DNA of 8,497 nucleotides from Eubacterium sp. (GTDB lineage: Bacteria > Bacillota_A > Clostridia > Lachnospirales > Lachnospiraceae): positions 1 to 8,497 of the forward strand of contig JAILEL010000025.1 in assembly GCA_024687845.1 (NCBI GenBank), written 5' to 3'. The notes under the pieces were generated by a model. It searched no databases and was not told where the DNA came from. It saw only the letters and a program-made list of their open reading frames with translations. A program made the position numbers and the translations under genes. Below, piece after piece: positions 1 to 6,885 of this stretch; the first letter of the stretch is position 1; each line of letters opens with the position of its first letter.

Positions 1-1
1 A

Positions 2-235
2 ATTGGAGCTATCTCTATGATAGGAACAGTTATGTTCGTGACGGAGCTTGTCAGATATTTCTCCTTTGCGAAGTATCTTCCGACCTATTCGCTGAACTTC
101 GTATACGACAGCAGAACAGATTATATAGAGGTAATCTGGCCAATCCTGCTGAATGTGATGCTTCTTGTACTGGTATTTGTGCTTACGGTGGGCAGAGTAG
201 AGAAAAGGCTGGGACAGGCCGCCACCGACCGATGA
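2..235 (+). CDS. C-terminal fragment of a membrane protein, possibly an ABC-type permease
   Basis: The reading frame is open from the left edge (first full codon at base 2) to a TGA at 233-235, so only the last 77 codons are visible and the true start lies outside the window. The fragment has a hydrophobic stretch at the edge, an external-looking polar loop rich in Tyr, Asp and Ser, and then a strong membrane segment (about 20 residues, centred on the LLNVMLLVLVFVL stretch). It ends in a short basic cytoplasmic tail. An Met-initiated start at 17 is possible by frame but has no ribosome binding site. This topology fits the last helices of an ABC-2 type permease, but I do not recognise a family motif, so that is a guess. 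Only 40 nt and no terminator separate it from the following surface protein gene, so co-transcription is plausible. Confidence 0.6.
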   Translation: MGAISMIGTVMFVTELVRYFSFAKYLPTYSLNFVYDSRTDYIEVIWPILLNVMLLVLVFVLTVGRVEKRLGQAATDR

Positions 236-261
236 ATAAAATGAGTTACATTTTGAATTAT

Positions 262-268
262 AGGAGGG
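262..268 (+). promoter_or_regulatory. Ribosome binding site of the leucine-rich repeat protein gene
   Basis: AGGAGGG lies 7 nt upstream of the ATG at 276, which fixes that start. The site also sits inside a 14-codon open frame that runs from 232 to 276 (see findings). Confidence 0.85.
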
Positions 269-275
269 TAAGTTA

Positions 276-3200
276 ATGGGGTTAAATGAAAAAGCGATTA
301 AAGGATTTACAAGATTTCTGGTGGCTGGGCTTACTATGGCTATAATGTTGCTGGGACTATTGCCAGGGAGAACTTCTGGTCTTTCAGAAGTCAGGGCGGA
401 TGATGATTGGGAACTCGATTTTATTGGTGACGACGATGTAAGTTTTGAAGTATATATGAATTCGAGTTACCAGTGTAAAGCGATTATTCCATCTGACACT
501 GCGATGAAGGAATGGCTTGGAACAGGGAGTACTGGTCAATCGGTTGAAGCTATGTATGGATCGCTTCCCTTTGTCAGTATAGAGATAGGAAAAGATGTTA
601 CAAAACTTGATGGTCGTGCATTTAGTAAACTTTCCAGACTTGATACACTGATAATTGATGAGGGAAATACCAGATTTATCCAGAGCGACGGCTTTGTGAC
701 AAGTGCATCAGGAAAGACACTTTATGCTGTTCTTCCGTCAAAATTATCTGAGTCATCCGATGTAACACTCCCTGAGAGTGTTACAATTATCGGGAGCTAC
801 GCATTTGGCGGAAATACCAAAATAGGAAAGGTCACGACTCAAAAGGTTACAGCTATAGACGATTGGGCATTTGATTCGAGTAGTGTTACGGAGTTTGCAT
901 GTGATAATCTAACATCAATTGGATATAATGCATTCCAGAACTGTTCCAAGCTTACCGCACTTACAATTACTGAGGATGATGGAGTTGCTTTGGGAAGTGC
1001 TGCATTTCTTAACTGTACTTCGCTTCAGGCATTTCCTTATACGATAACATCAATGGATTATTCGACATTTGAGAACTGTAGTTCGTTCACGTCCTTTACT
1101 CTTCCAGATAATCTGAAGAGTATTCCGTCACACCTTTTCAGCAAATGCTCGGGACTTACAGAGATGAATATTCCGGAGACTGTTACATCTATCGGGGAAA
1201 GTGCATTTGAAAACTGTACAGGTCTTACGACCATTACATTTAACTCTGCTACACCTCCGACACTCGGAAATTATGCGTTCCCTAAGTCGGTGAAGATTAT
1301 CGTGCCTGCCGGAACAGAAGGAGTCTATGTTGATGCGTTTGGCGATGATTATTACGACAATATTTATGAGACCGGTGTCACAAAATATCCGGTATGTGTA
1401 GGAAATGTTCAGTTTAAGAGCAACCTTCTCAGTGCAGAGATAGGAGGCGGTACTGCTACATATGACCCTGCTACAAAGACTCTTACACTGGATAGTGTGA
1501 ATATTAATGAAGGAACCATAATAAAGGATCACGGATGGGGAAGATACGGTGGATGTATATTTACAGAGCTTCCGGAACTGACTATAGTAGTCAAGGGAAA
1601 TAACAGCATAGTCGCAGATATAGATGCTATATATACAGCCGTAGGAACAAATGTAACTATCAAAGGAAGTGGTAAGCTTACTATAAATACATATTCAGAT
1701 TCGGATCCATGGGTTGCATCAATGTATATAGGTCTTGGTGACAATCCGACAGGTGTGGATAGTGGTGATCTCACAATAGACGGTACCGAGATAATTGCAA
1801 AAAAGGAAATAATTGCTAACAGAAATATCATTATCAAGGGTGGTGCTACAGTTAATTGTTCAGGAAGGCTCAGATCCAATAATAACGGAAGTATTACTAT
1901 TACTGAGGATTCTTCAGTTGCAGTGGCATGTGTTGACATGGGACTGCCATCCGTCATGTTCCAGGATGATATATATAGCAGGGATATGTTTCTTACTCTG
2001 GATGGAGGAGATCTTACAATTACAGACAAAAACCTTGGAATATATTTTGAGGAAATGGACAGTTCTTATTCTACAATAGAAGATCCAAGAGGACACATTG
2101 TCCTTAAGGAAGGAACGCTTACAATTGAGAATACTCCGGAGGAAGGCAAGGTTGTTACCAACTGCCCAAAGGACAATATCACTATTGCAGAGAATTTTGT
2201 AAAATCTGATGATAAGCAGGTATTCACCGCAGATATGCTTATGGCTGGTGGATTCACCGCAACAACAGAAACCGTAAAGAAATACAAGATAACCATTGAT
2301 ATGGGTGGTCATGGTGACGATATCATTTTCAAGGTTCCTGAGGGAACAGTTCTGACTCACGCCATTATAAATGCAAGAGATGACGTGAAGGCTATTCCGG
2401 CTACAGATAATGGATATACATTTGCGGATGTAATGCCAAAATCCCTCTCAGAATATACAGGCTATAATGATTTTGATGATTCTAAAATCAAGACGGAGGT
2501 TGACGGAGAGCAGGTATGGATCGGATGGAGTGTAACGGTAAATGAACCAACCACGCTTTACGCCTGCTGGTTTAAGAATATTACGGAGTTTAGTGCGGAG
2601 TTTACTGCTCCTCAGTGTGGAACAGCCGTAACATATAGCAACAATCTGTCTACTCCTGCACTAAGTCTTAAGCTTCCCGAAAATTCAAATTATGTTCTGG
2701 ATGAGACTATAGGATACTATGCAACAAAGAATGGTGAAACAATTAGTCATTTCAAAGGCGAGATTGAAGGTGGAAATCAGTACAGTGCCGTATTCGTCAT
2801 CATTAGCAAATTCGGATATGTGTTCTCTAAGGATGCTGCATTCACATTAAATAGTGATGCCAAAAGCTATGGTGCGACTATATCAGATGAATATATTACT
2901 GAAAAGTTAAGGTGGAATCTGGTTGCAATAGCAACATGTGATTTTGAGGTATCCCATAAATATGGTGCATGGACGAAGCTGGATGATACCTATCATCAGA
3001 GAGTATGCGTCGGAGATGACAAACATATCGAGAAGAAGGAACATAGCTGGGATGCCGGGAAGGTTACCAAGGAAGCAACTGTGTCAGAAGCAGGTGTGAA
3101 AACATTTACCTGCAGGGACTGCGGAGCTACCAAGACTGAAGCTATTCCAAAGAAGGATGATACGAAACCTGCGGATCCATCTAATCCTGAAAATCCACAA

Positions 3201-3866
3201 AATCCTGATAATCCTTCAGATGGTGGAAAAGAGACAAATGCTGGTGCAGGTGTCGGAAATATAAGTGCTGACGGTAAGACACTTACAGATACAGATAAGC
3301 AGAAATGGCAGATCATTTCCACTGTAACCCAGAAAGATCTGAAGAAGAATCTGGCGGTTGCTGACAAGAAGACCGGAGGTAAATACAAGATTACCAAGGT
3401 AACGAAGAAGGGTGGCAAGGTAACAGGTGGAAATGTAACCTACATGAAACCGTATAACAAGAACTGTACAAAGATGACTGCGACCAGAACAATTAAAATA
3501 GGTGGAGTAGTCTTCAAGGTTACAGCAATAAATAAGGATGCCTTTAAGGGCTGTAAGAAGCTGAAAACTGCAGCAATAGATGCAAATGTGCTCAGTATTG
3601 GAGCGAATGCATATAGTGGATGTACAGCACTTACAACCGTTACGATTAGGGGAAATGGGCTTACGAATATCGGTGCAAATGCATTTAACGGATGCAAGCG
3701 TCTGAAGACGATAACCATTAAGTCAACAAATATCAAGAAGATTGGTGCTAAAGCATTTAAGGGCATCAGTAGCAAAGCTACCTTCAAGCTTCCGAAGAAG
3801 AAAAAGACAGTTTATGAGAAGAAGTTAAAGAAAGCAGGCGCACCAAAGAGTGCAAAATTTAAATAA
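276..3866 (+). CDS. Secreted BspA-type leucine-rich repeat mosaic surface protein
   Basis: This 1196-residue protein begins with a signal peptide (basic start, hydrophobic core at about 14-30, likely cleavage near 41). Residues 100-350 hold BspA-type (LRR_5) repeats of the form 'IG..AF.NC..L..I'. Residues 372-640 form a Gly/Thr/Ile-rich region with a 'YDPATKTLTLD' entry motif, probably a parallel beta-helix. Residues 668-766 match the Listeria-Bacteroides (InlB B-repeat/Flg_new) pattern, ending in 'TTLYACW'. Residues 893-958 form a His/Cys module with a CRDC pair, followed by a Pro/Asn linker (961-985). A second LRR_5 block (1070-1170) ends in a lysine-rich tail. No LPXTG motif or C-terminal membrane helix is seen, so attachment may be non-covalent through the basic tail (inference). 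Such proteins usually mediate adhesion or binding at the surface; the ligand is unknown. Start chosen from the AGGAGGG site. Confidence 0.9.
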   Translation: MGLNEKAIKGFTRFLVAGLTMAIMLLGLLPGRTSGLSEVRADDDWELDFIGDDDVSFEVYMNSSYQCKAIIPSDTAMKEWLGTGSTGQSVEAMYGSLPFVSIEIGKDVTKLDGRAFSKLSRLDTLIIDEGNTRFIQSDGFVTSASGKTLYAVLPSKLSESSDVTLPESVTIIGSYAFGGNTKIGKVTTQKVTAIDDWAFDSSSVTEFACDNLTSIGYNAFQNCSKLTALTITEDDGVALGSAAFLNCTSLQAFPYTITSMDYSTFENCSSFTSFTLPDNLKSIPSHLFSKCSGLTEMNIPETVTSIGESAFENCTGLTTITFNSATPPTLGNYAFPKSVKIIVPAGTEGVYVDAFGDDYYDNIYETGVTKYPVCVGNVQFKSNLLSAEIGGGTATYDPATKTLTLDSVNINEGTIIKDHGWGRYGGCIFTELPELTIVVKGNNSIVADIDAIYTAVGTNVTIKGSGKLTINTYSDSDPWVASMYIGLGDNPTGVDSGDLTIDGTEIIAKKEIIANRNIIIKGGATVNCSGRLRSNNNGSITITEDSSVAVACVDMGLPSVMFQDDIYSRDMFLTLDGGDLTITDKNLGIYFEEMDSSYSTIEDPRGHIVLKEGTLTIENTPEEGKVVTNCPKDNITIAENFVKSDDKQVFTADMLMAGGFTATTETVKKYKITIDMGGHGDDIIFKVPEGTVLTHAIINARDDVKAIPATDNGYTFADVMPKSLSEYTGYNDFDDSKIKTEVDGEQVWIGWSVTVNEPTTLYACWFKNITEFSAEFTAPQCGTAVTYSNNLSTPALSLKLPENSNYVLDETIGYYATKNGETISHFKGEIEGGNQYSAVFVIISKFGYVFSKDAAFTLNSDAKSYGATISDEYITEKLRWNLVAIATCDFEVSHKYGAWTKLDDTYHQRVCVGDDKHIEKKEHSWDAGKVTKEATVSEAGVKTFTCRDCGATKTEAIPKKDDTKPADPSNPENPQNPDNPSDGGKETNAGAGVGNISADGKTLTDTDKQKWQIISTVTQKDLKKNLAVADKKTGGKYKITKVTKKGGKVTGGNVTYMKPYNKNCTKMTATRTIKIGGVVFKVTAINKDAFKGCKKLKTAAIDANVLSIGANAYSGCTALTTVTIRGNGLTNIGANAFNGCKRLKTITIKSTNIKKIGAKAFKGISSKATFKLPKKKKTVYEKKLKKAGAPKSAKFK

Positions 3867-3892
3867 ACAATTTACTGTTTAACAAAACAAAG

Positions 3893-3930
3893 GGGCGGGT
3901 CTTTTAAAGTAAAAAAGAACCGCCCTTTTT
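3893..3930 (+). terminator. Intrinsic terminator of the leucine-rich repeat protein gene
   Basis: GGGCGGGTCTTTT (3893-3905) pairs with AAAAGAACCGCCC (3913-3925) with a single internal mismatch and a 7-nt loop. It is followed directly by five T residues (3926-3930). It lies 26 nt after the stop codon at 3866. It separates the surface protein from the larB region. Confidence 0.9.
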
Positions 3931-3976
3931 AAACTCTCTTGTCCATTGAATAGAAAAGGAGAAAAAAGTCCATTTG

Positions 3977-4026
3977 GGGTAACAAATGAGCGAAAAGTCA
4001 GAAATGTTACTCAGAGGTATGGAAAA
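3977..4026 (+). repeat. Tandem intergenic direct repeat, copy 1
   Basis: This 50-nt unit starts GGGTAACAAATGAGCG and matches the unit at 4049-4099 in 46 of 51 aligned columns (four substitutions, one missing A). It contains inverted arms GGGTAAC (3977-3983) and GTTACTC (4006-4012), which pair over seven positions with one G-T wobble. A second inverted pair, CATTTG (3971-3976) and CAAATG (3983-3988), flanks its left end and is not conserved in copy 2. Its function is unknown; it resembles a small dispersed intergenic hairpin element. Confidence 0.8.
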
Positions 4027-4048
4027 AAGAAGAAAAAAAGGATAGAAT

Positions 4049-4099
4049 GGGTAATAAATGAGCGAAAAAGTCAGAAGTGTTACCCAGAGATATGGAAAA
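4049..4099 (+). repeat. Tandem intergenic direct repeat, copy 2
   Basis: This 51-nt unit repeats copy 1 at a 72-nt period. Its inverted arms TGGGTAA (4048-4054) and TTACCCA (4080-4086) pair perfectly over 7 bp, so the stem is kept although the arm sequences differ from copy 1. It ends 22 nt before the preferred larB start. Two alternative larB starts (GTG 4077, ATG 4092) lie inside it. Confidence 0.8.
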
Positions 4100-4121
4100 T
4101 GTTACTTGGAGCGATAAAAAG

Positions 4122-4856
4122 ATGAATAAAAATATGAAAAAAAGTGAAGAACCGGAATATATAGAAATGAATTATGCCAAGCTTGATACTGACCGAATGA
4201 AAAGAACTGGTTTTCCGGAGGTGGTTTTCTGTCAGGGTAAGCCGGATGAATATCTCGTAAATATCTATAAAAAAATATATGAGAGAGAAGGTCAGGTTTT
4301 CGGAACCAGAGCTAGCTACGAGCAGTATGAAAAGGTACGTGAGGTTATTCCAGAGGTAACATACGATGAGATATCGAAGATTCTCAAAGTAAGTAAAAAG
4401 GCTAATAATGAATCTGACAAGTCTGTTGGATCTGACAAGCAGGGGACTTCTGAAAACTACATCGTTGTCTGCACTGGTGGAACTGCAGACATACCCGTAG
4501 CTGAGGAAGCTGCTCAGACGGCAGAATTCTTTGGGGCAGAAGTTGTTAGAGTTTATGATGTGGGGGTAAGTGGTATTCACCGTATTCTGTCAAAGCAGGA
4601 AGTGCTTCGTAATGCAAATTGCGTTATTGCAGTTGCAGGAATGGAAGGAGCGCTTGCGAGTGTAGTTGGCGGAATGGTTTCAAATCCCGTGATTGCAGTG
4701 CCCACATCGGTTGGTTACGGTGCTAGTTTTGGCGGAATGTCAGCACTTCTTACGATGATCAATTCCTGTGCCAACGGAATCACAGTTGTAAATATTGATA
4801 ATGGTTATGGGGCGGGCTATGTAGCGACACAGATTAACCGACTGGCACAGAGGTGA
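4122..4856 (+). CDS. larB: Nickel pincer cofactor biosynthesis protein LarB
   Basis: LarB is a cytoplasmic, AIR-carboxylase-related enzyme. It carboxylates the pyridinium ring of nicotinic acid adenine dinucleotide and hydrolyses the phosphoanhydride, the first step towards the nickel-pincer cofactor of LarA-type racemases. Family motifs are clear: 'YAKLDTDR..R.GFPEV.F..GK' near the N-terminus, then the 'CTGGTADIPVAEEAA', 'YDVGVSGIHR', 'VAGMEGALASVVGG' and 'IAVPTSVGYG' motifs, and 'NSCANG..VVNIDNG'. The Cys in the last motif (about residue 216) matches the catalytic cysteine described for LarB. The ATG at 4122 (244 residues) has a GGAG 11 nt upstream and gives the usual family length. GTG 4077, ATG 4092 and ATG 4134 are alternatives; the first two lie in the direct repeat. 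The N-terminal helical segment typical of LarB seems short, and a Ser/Asp/Lys linker precedes the catalytic half. No larA, larC or larE is visible. Confidence 0.92.
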   Translation: MNKNMKKSEEPEYIEMNYAKLDTDRMKRTGFPEVVFCQGKPDEYLVNIYKKIYEREGQVFGTRASYEQYEKVREVIPEVTYDEISKILKVSKKANNESDKSVGSDKQGTSENYIVVCTGGTADIPVAEEAAQTAEFFGAEVVRVYDVGVSGIHRILSKQEVLRNANCVIAVAGMEGALASVVGGMVSNPVIAVPTSVGYGASFGGMSALLTMINSCANGITVVNIDNGYGAGYVATQINRLAQR

Positions 4857-4914
4857 GTCAAAAGCTATGCTATCATAGGTAGCAGGTGAATATATTTTAA
4901 TTTTTCATTGTAGT

Positions 4915-4924
4915 AGGAGGAGGT
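4915..4924 (+). promoter_or_regulatory. Ribosome binding site of the PPC-like repeat protein gene
   Basis: AGGAGGAGGT is a doubled, near-ideal anti-16S match ending 9 nt before the ATG at 4934. It is the strongest site in the window and suggests a well-translated product. I see no convincing promoter in the 77-nt gap after larB, so the gene may be read with larB. Confidence 0.85.
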
Positions 4925-4933
4925 AAAAGTAAT

Positions 4934-6520
4934 ATGGGAAAAACTACATTATCTAATGGAAAATCAAATTCGGGCACTCTTTGTTTACGTCTTTTTTTCA
5001 CAATCCTTTTCTTTGTTACATTCATTTGGGGGAGCTTTTCAAATGTTTTGGCAAAATCACAGTCAGAAGCAGATGCGTCACCAGTACTTACGTTTGGTCA
5101 GGTGAAGACGGATTCTTTGTCAAACGCTAGTGATGAGAAATGGTTTAAGTTCGATGTAACTGAGAGGGGAAGATTCAGAATCAATCTTAAGTTAAATGAA
5201 AAAGCTAATCCTCAAGATATTAATTCCGGATGGGATTTTAAAGTTTATCGTAAGGGTGATCTTGAAAATGCACTTCGTATATACAAAGAGATCAAGGATT
5301 CCAGATACTCTGAATGGTTTGGTTTTGCACCGGATACTTATTACATCTGTGTTTGTTCTAACTGGACGCTTACAGATAATAATGCACCGGTGAATTGCCC
5401 ATTTGACGTAATGGCTGAGTTCCAGCCAAATGCTGCCTGGGAACAGGAGAAAAATGATATAAAGCAGGATGCGAATGCTATAAATACTAATACTACATAT
5501 TATGGAAGTTTGTACTGTGCAAATGATGTCGACTGGTATAAATATACAGTTACCAAGGCTGGATATCAGTTTGTTACATTTATTCCAGATGCAAAGGAAT
5601 GTGACAAGGAAAAAATAAATGATGGATGGAAATATACTATCTACGAAGCAGATGGCTCTACGGAAGTAATAGCCTATGACAATATAATCAGTTCACAGAA
5701 ATCCGTTAAGCTTCCTATGAAAAAGGGTACATATTATATTAGAGTCAGCGCACATTGGGATATAAATGATGCCTCGTCTCCAGTTGAGCAGATTTATAAT
5801 CTAAAAGTATATGAAGCAGGCGAAGCAAACTGGGAAACAGAGCATAATGATAGTCAGAAGACTGCAAATGTGATCACATTTGATAAAAAATTCGTTGGCA
5901 GTACCTATCATCACCATGATGAAGACTGGTATAAGTTTATAGTGCCAGGAAAAGGAACAGCAACAATATCATTTGCTAAAGCAAATAATGTAAATACAGC
6001 TGATGTCCATGATGGATGGAAATATGAACTGTTTGCTTCAAAAGGTTCGGATGCAATAATATCAAAGGATAAAATCATTAGATCAGCAAGCAATAAGCTT
6101 GTCCTTTCAGCAGGTACATATTATCTTAAGGTATCTCCATCCTGGGGAATAGCTGACAGCTCTGCACCAACAGACTGCCAGTATACCGTAAAGATTACAT
6201 TTCTGAGTAATGCCAAGATAGCTTCTGAGTTCAAAAAATCCACAGTAAAAATCTCTGCACCTAAAGTAGCAAAGAAAAAGGTTACTATTAAGTGGGCAAA
6301 GAACAAAGAGTCTAATGGATATGAAGTATACCGTGCCACAAAGAAGAGCGGGAAATATACAAAGATAGCTACAGTTAAGGGTATGGGTAAGGTATCATAT
6401 GTAGATAAGAAAGCAAAGGCTAAGCAGATATATTTCTACAAAGTTCGTGCATATAAGGTAATAGATGGAAAGAAGGTATATAGTAAATATTCAGCCATCA
6501 AGAAGGTTAAGGCTAAGTAA
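4934..6520 (+). CDS. Secreted protein with three PPC-like repeats and a C-terminal fibronectin III domain
   Basis: The 528-residue product starts with a signal peptide (hydrophobic 18-34, likely cleavage after VLA at 38-40). Three repeats of about 120 residues follow (roughly 50-163, 168-293 and 298-423). Each resembles a bacterial pre-peptidase C-terminal (PPC) beta-sandwich: an 'E.ND...AN.I' opening in copies 2 and 3, a 'D.DWYK' or 'DEKWFK' strand, then 'GW' plus an aromatic strand, 'TYY', and 'W...D...P'. Residues 437-528 form a fibronectin III domain ('GYEVYRATKKSGKY', 'YKVRAYK') very rich in lysine and ending KKVKAK. No protease, sortase motif or membrane anchor is present. PPC domains usually accompany secreted enzymes, so a protein made only of PPC plus Fn3 probably acts in binding. 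The basic Fn3 tail may hold it to anionic wall polymers (inference). The substrate is unknown. Confidence 0.85.
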   Translation: MGKTTLSNGKSNSGTLCLRLFFTILFFVTFIWGSFSNVLAKSQSEADASPVLTFGQVKTDSLSNASDEKWFKFDVTERGRFRINLKLNEKANPQDINSGWDFKVYRKGDLENALRIYKEIKDSRYSEWFGFAPDTYYICVCSNWTLTDNNAPVNCPFDVMAEFQPNAAWEQEKNDIKQDANAINTNTTYYGSLYCANDVDWYKYTVTKAGYQFVTFIPDAKECDKEKINDGWKYTIYEADGSTEVIAYDNIISSQKSVKLPMKKGTYYIRVSAHWDINDASSPVEQIYNLKVYEAGEANWETEHNDSQKTANVITFDKKFVGSTYHHHDEDWYKFIVPGKGTATISFAKANNVNTADVHDGWKYELFASKGSDAIISKDKIIRSASNKLVLSAGTYYLKVSPSWGIADSSAPTDCQYTVKITFLSNAKIASEFKKSTVKISAPKVAKKKVTIKWAKNKESNGYEVYRATKKSGKYTKIATVKGMGKVSYVDKKAKAKQIYFYKVRAYKVIDGKKVYSKYSAIKKVKAK

Positions 6521-6574
6521 TATCCAGATGGATGATAGTATTGCAAGCTTCATTTTTATAGTTTATTTACCAAT

Positions 6575-6609
6575 AATATTAAAAAAATATTTGTTTTTTG
6601 TTTAATATT
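6575..6609 (+). repeat. AT-only inverted repeat in the gap before the tRNA
   Basis: AATATTAAAAAAA (6575-6587) pairs with TTTGTTTAATATT (6597-6609) with one mismatch around a 9-nt loop. It contains no G-C pair in the stem and is followed by CCC rather than a T-run, so it is not a standard terminator. The rest of 6521-6639 is AT-rich and shows no gene. The transcript of the preceding gene has no other clear stop signal. Confidence 0.4.
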
Positions 6610-6639
6610 CCCAAATTTGAACAAACTGTGAAAAAAAAG

Positions 6640-6668
6640 TTGCAATTTAGAATCTATTGTAATATACT
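6640..6668 (+). promoter_or_regulatory. Sigma-A type promoter of tRNA-Lys
   Basis: TTGCAA (6640-6645) and TATACT (6663-6668) are separated by exactly 17 nt, a near-consensus vegetative promoter with an A-tract just upstream (6631-6638). The expected start near 6675 gives a roughly 50-nt leader before the mature tRNA. This is the clearest promoter in the window. Confidence 0.75.
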
Positions 6669-6719
6669 TACGGGGTACTTGAAACGGAGCAAATAAATGT
6701 TCCTACGAAGTACTCCGTA
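6669..6719 (+). repeat. Palindromic tRNA leader hairpin
   Basis: TACGGGGTACTT (6669-6680) pairs with AAGTACTCCGTA (6708-6719) over 12 positions with one G-T wobble. Inside the loop, GGAGC (6686-6690) pairs with GTTCC (6699-6703) with one wobble around an 8-nt loop. The structure begins directly after the -10 box and ends 6 nt before the tRNA. Its role is unknown; a pre-tRNA processing or regulatory hairpin is possible. Confidence 0.7.
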
Positions 6720-6725
6720 TATTAC

Positions 6726-6798
6726 GGGCCGCTAGCTCATTTGGTAGAGCACCTGACTCTTAATCAGGGTGTGCGGGGTTCGAGCCCCCGGCGGCCCA
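6726..6798 (+). tRNA. tRNA-Lys (anticodon CTT)
   Basis: All cloverleaf arms are visible. The acceptor stem is GGGCCGC (6726-6732) with GCGGCCC (6791-6797), and the discriminator is A at 6798. The D arm is GCTC/GAGC (6735-6738, 6747-6750). The anticodon stem is CCTGA/TCAGG (6752-6756, 6764-6768), with loop CTCTTAA giving anticodon CTT at 59-61 of 67xx (6759-6761), which reads AAG lysine codons. The variable loop has 5 nt. The T arm is CGGGG/CCCCG around TTCGAGC (6774-6790). The 3' CCA is not encoded (CTC follows), so it must be added after transcription. The gene is single, not part of a tRNA cluster within this window. Confidence 0.97.
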
Positions 6799-6830
6799 CT
6801 CCAGGAGGGCTGAGGACTTAGTAGTTAGCT

Positions 6831-6848
6831 AGGTTTTTGGCCTTTTTT
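6831..6848 (+). terminator. Weak candidate terminator after tRNA-Lys
   Basis: AGG (6831-6833) and CCT (6841-6843) can form a short stem, extended by two G-T wobbles, directly before a run of T residues ending at 6848. The stem is short, so part of the tRNA transcript may read through into the lipoprotein gene that begins at 6903. Confidence 0.3.
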
Positions 6849-6885
6849 ATTATATTTGGAAAACACATATTTGACTCGTAATAGA

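Noticed and set aside
1128..2360. Several long open frames on the minus strand opposite the leucine-rich repeat gene
   Set aside because: They lie antisense to an unmistakable coding sequence, lack ribosome binding sites, overlap one another and translate to low-complexity Ser/Ile/Cys-rich products.
2996..3787. Minus-strand frames opposite the C-terminal part of the leucine-rich repeat gene
   Set aside because: They mirror the lysine-rich codons of the sense strand as Phe/Leu-rich sequence, with no family motif and no ribosome binding site.
3977..4099. CRISPR array
   Set aside because: Only two units, with diverged sequence and a spacer-like gap of 22 nt; no cas gene is present and the units are longer than usual repeats.
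3987..4117. Short peptides starting MSEK in each direct repeat copy
   Set aside because: The one-base indel changes the frame between copies after four residues, and neither has a well-placed ribosome binding site, so peptide conservation is not supported.
3931..4121. A riboswitch or metal-responsive leader upstream of larB
   Set aside because: The only structure is the repeat hairpins; no known riboswitch core or terminator/antiterminator pair adjacent to the start was seen.
4863..4880. Small palindrome CTATG / CATAG after larB as a terminator
   Set aside because: The stem is only 5 bp, AT-rich and has no T-run directly after it.
6521..6570. Terminator directly after the PPC/Fn3 gene
   Set aside because: ATGA/TCAT arms before a short T-run are only 4 bp with a long loop, too weak to call.
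6726..6798. tRNA-Lys as an attachment site for a mobile element
   Set aside because: No integrase is nearby and the 3' end of the tRNA is not repeated anywhere else in the window.
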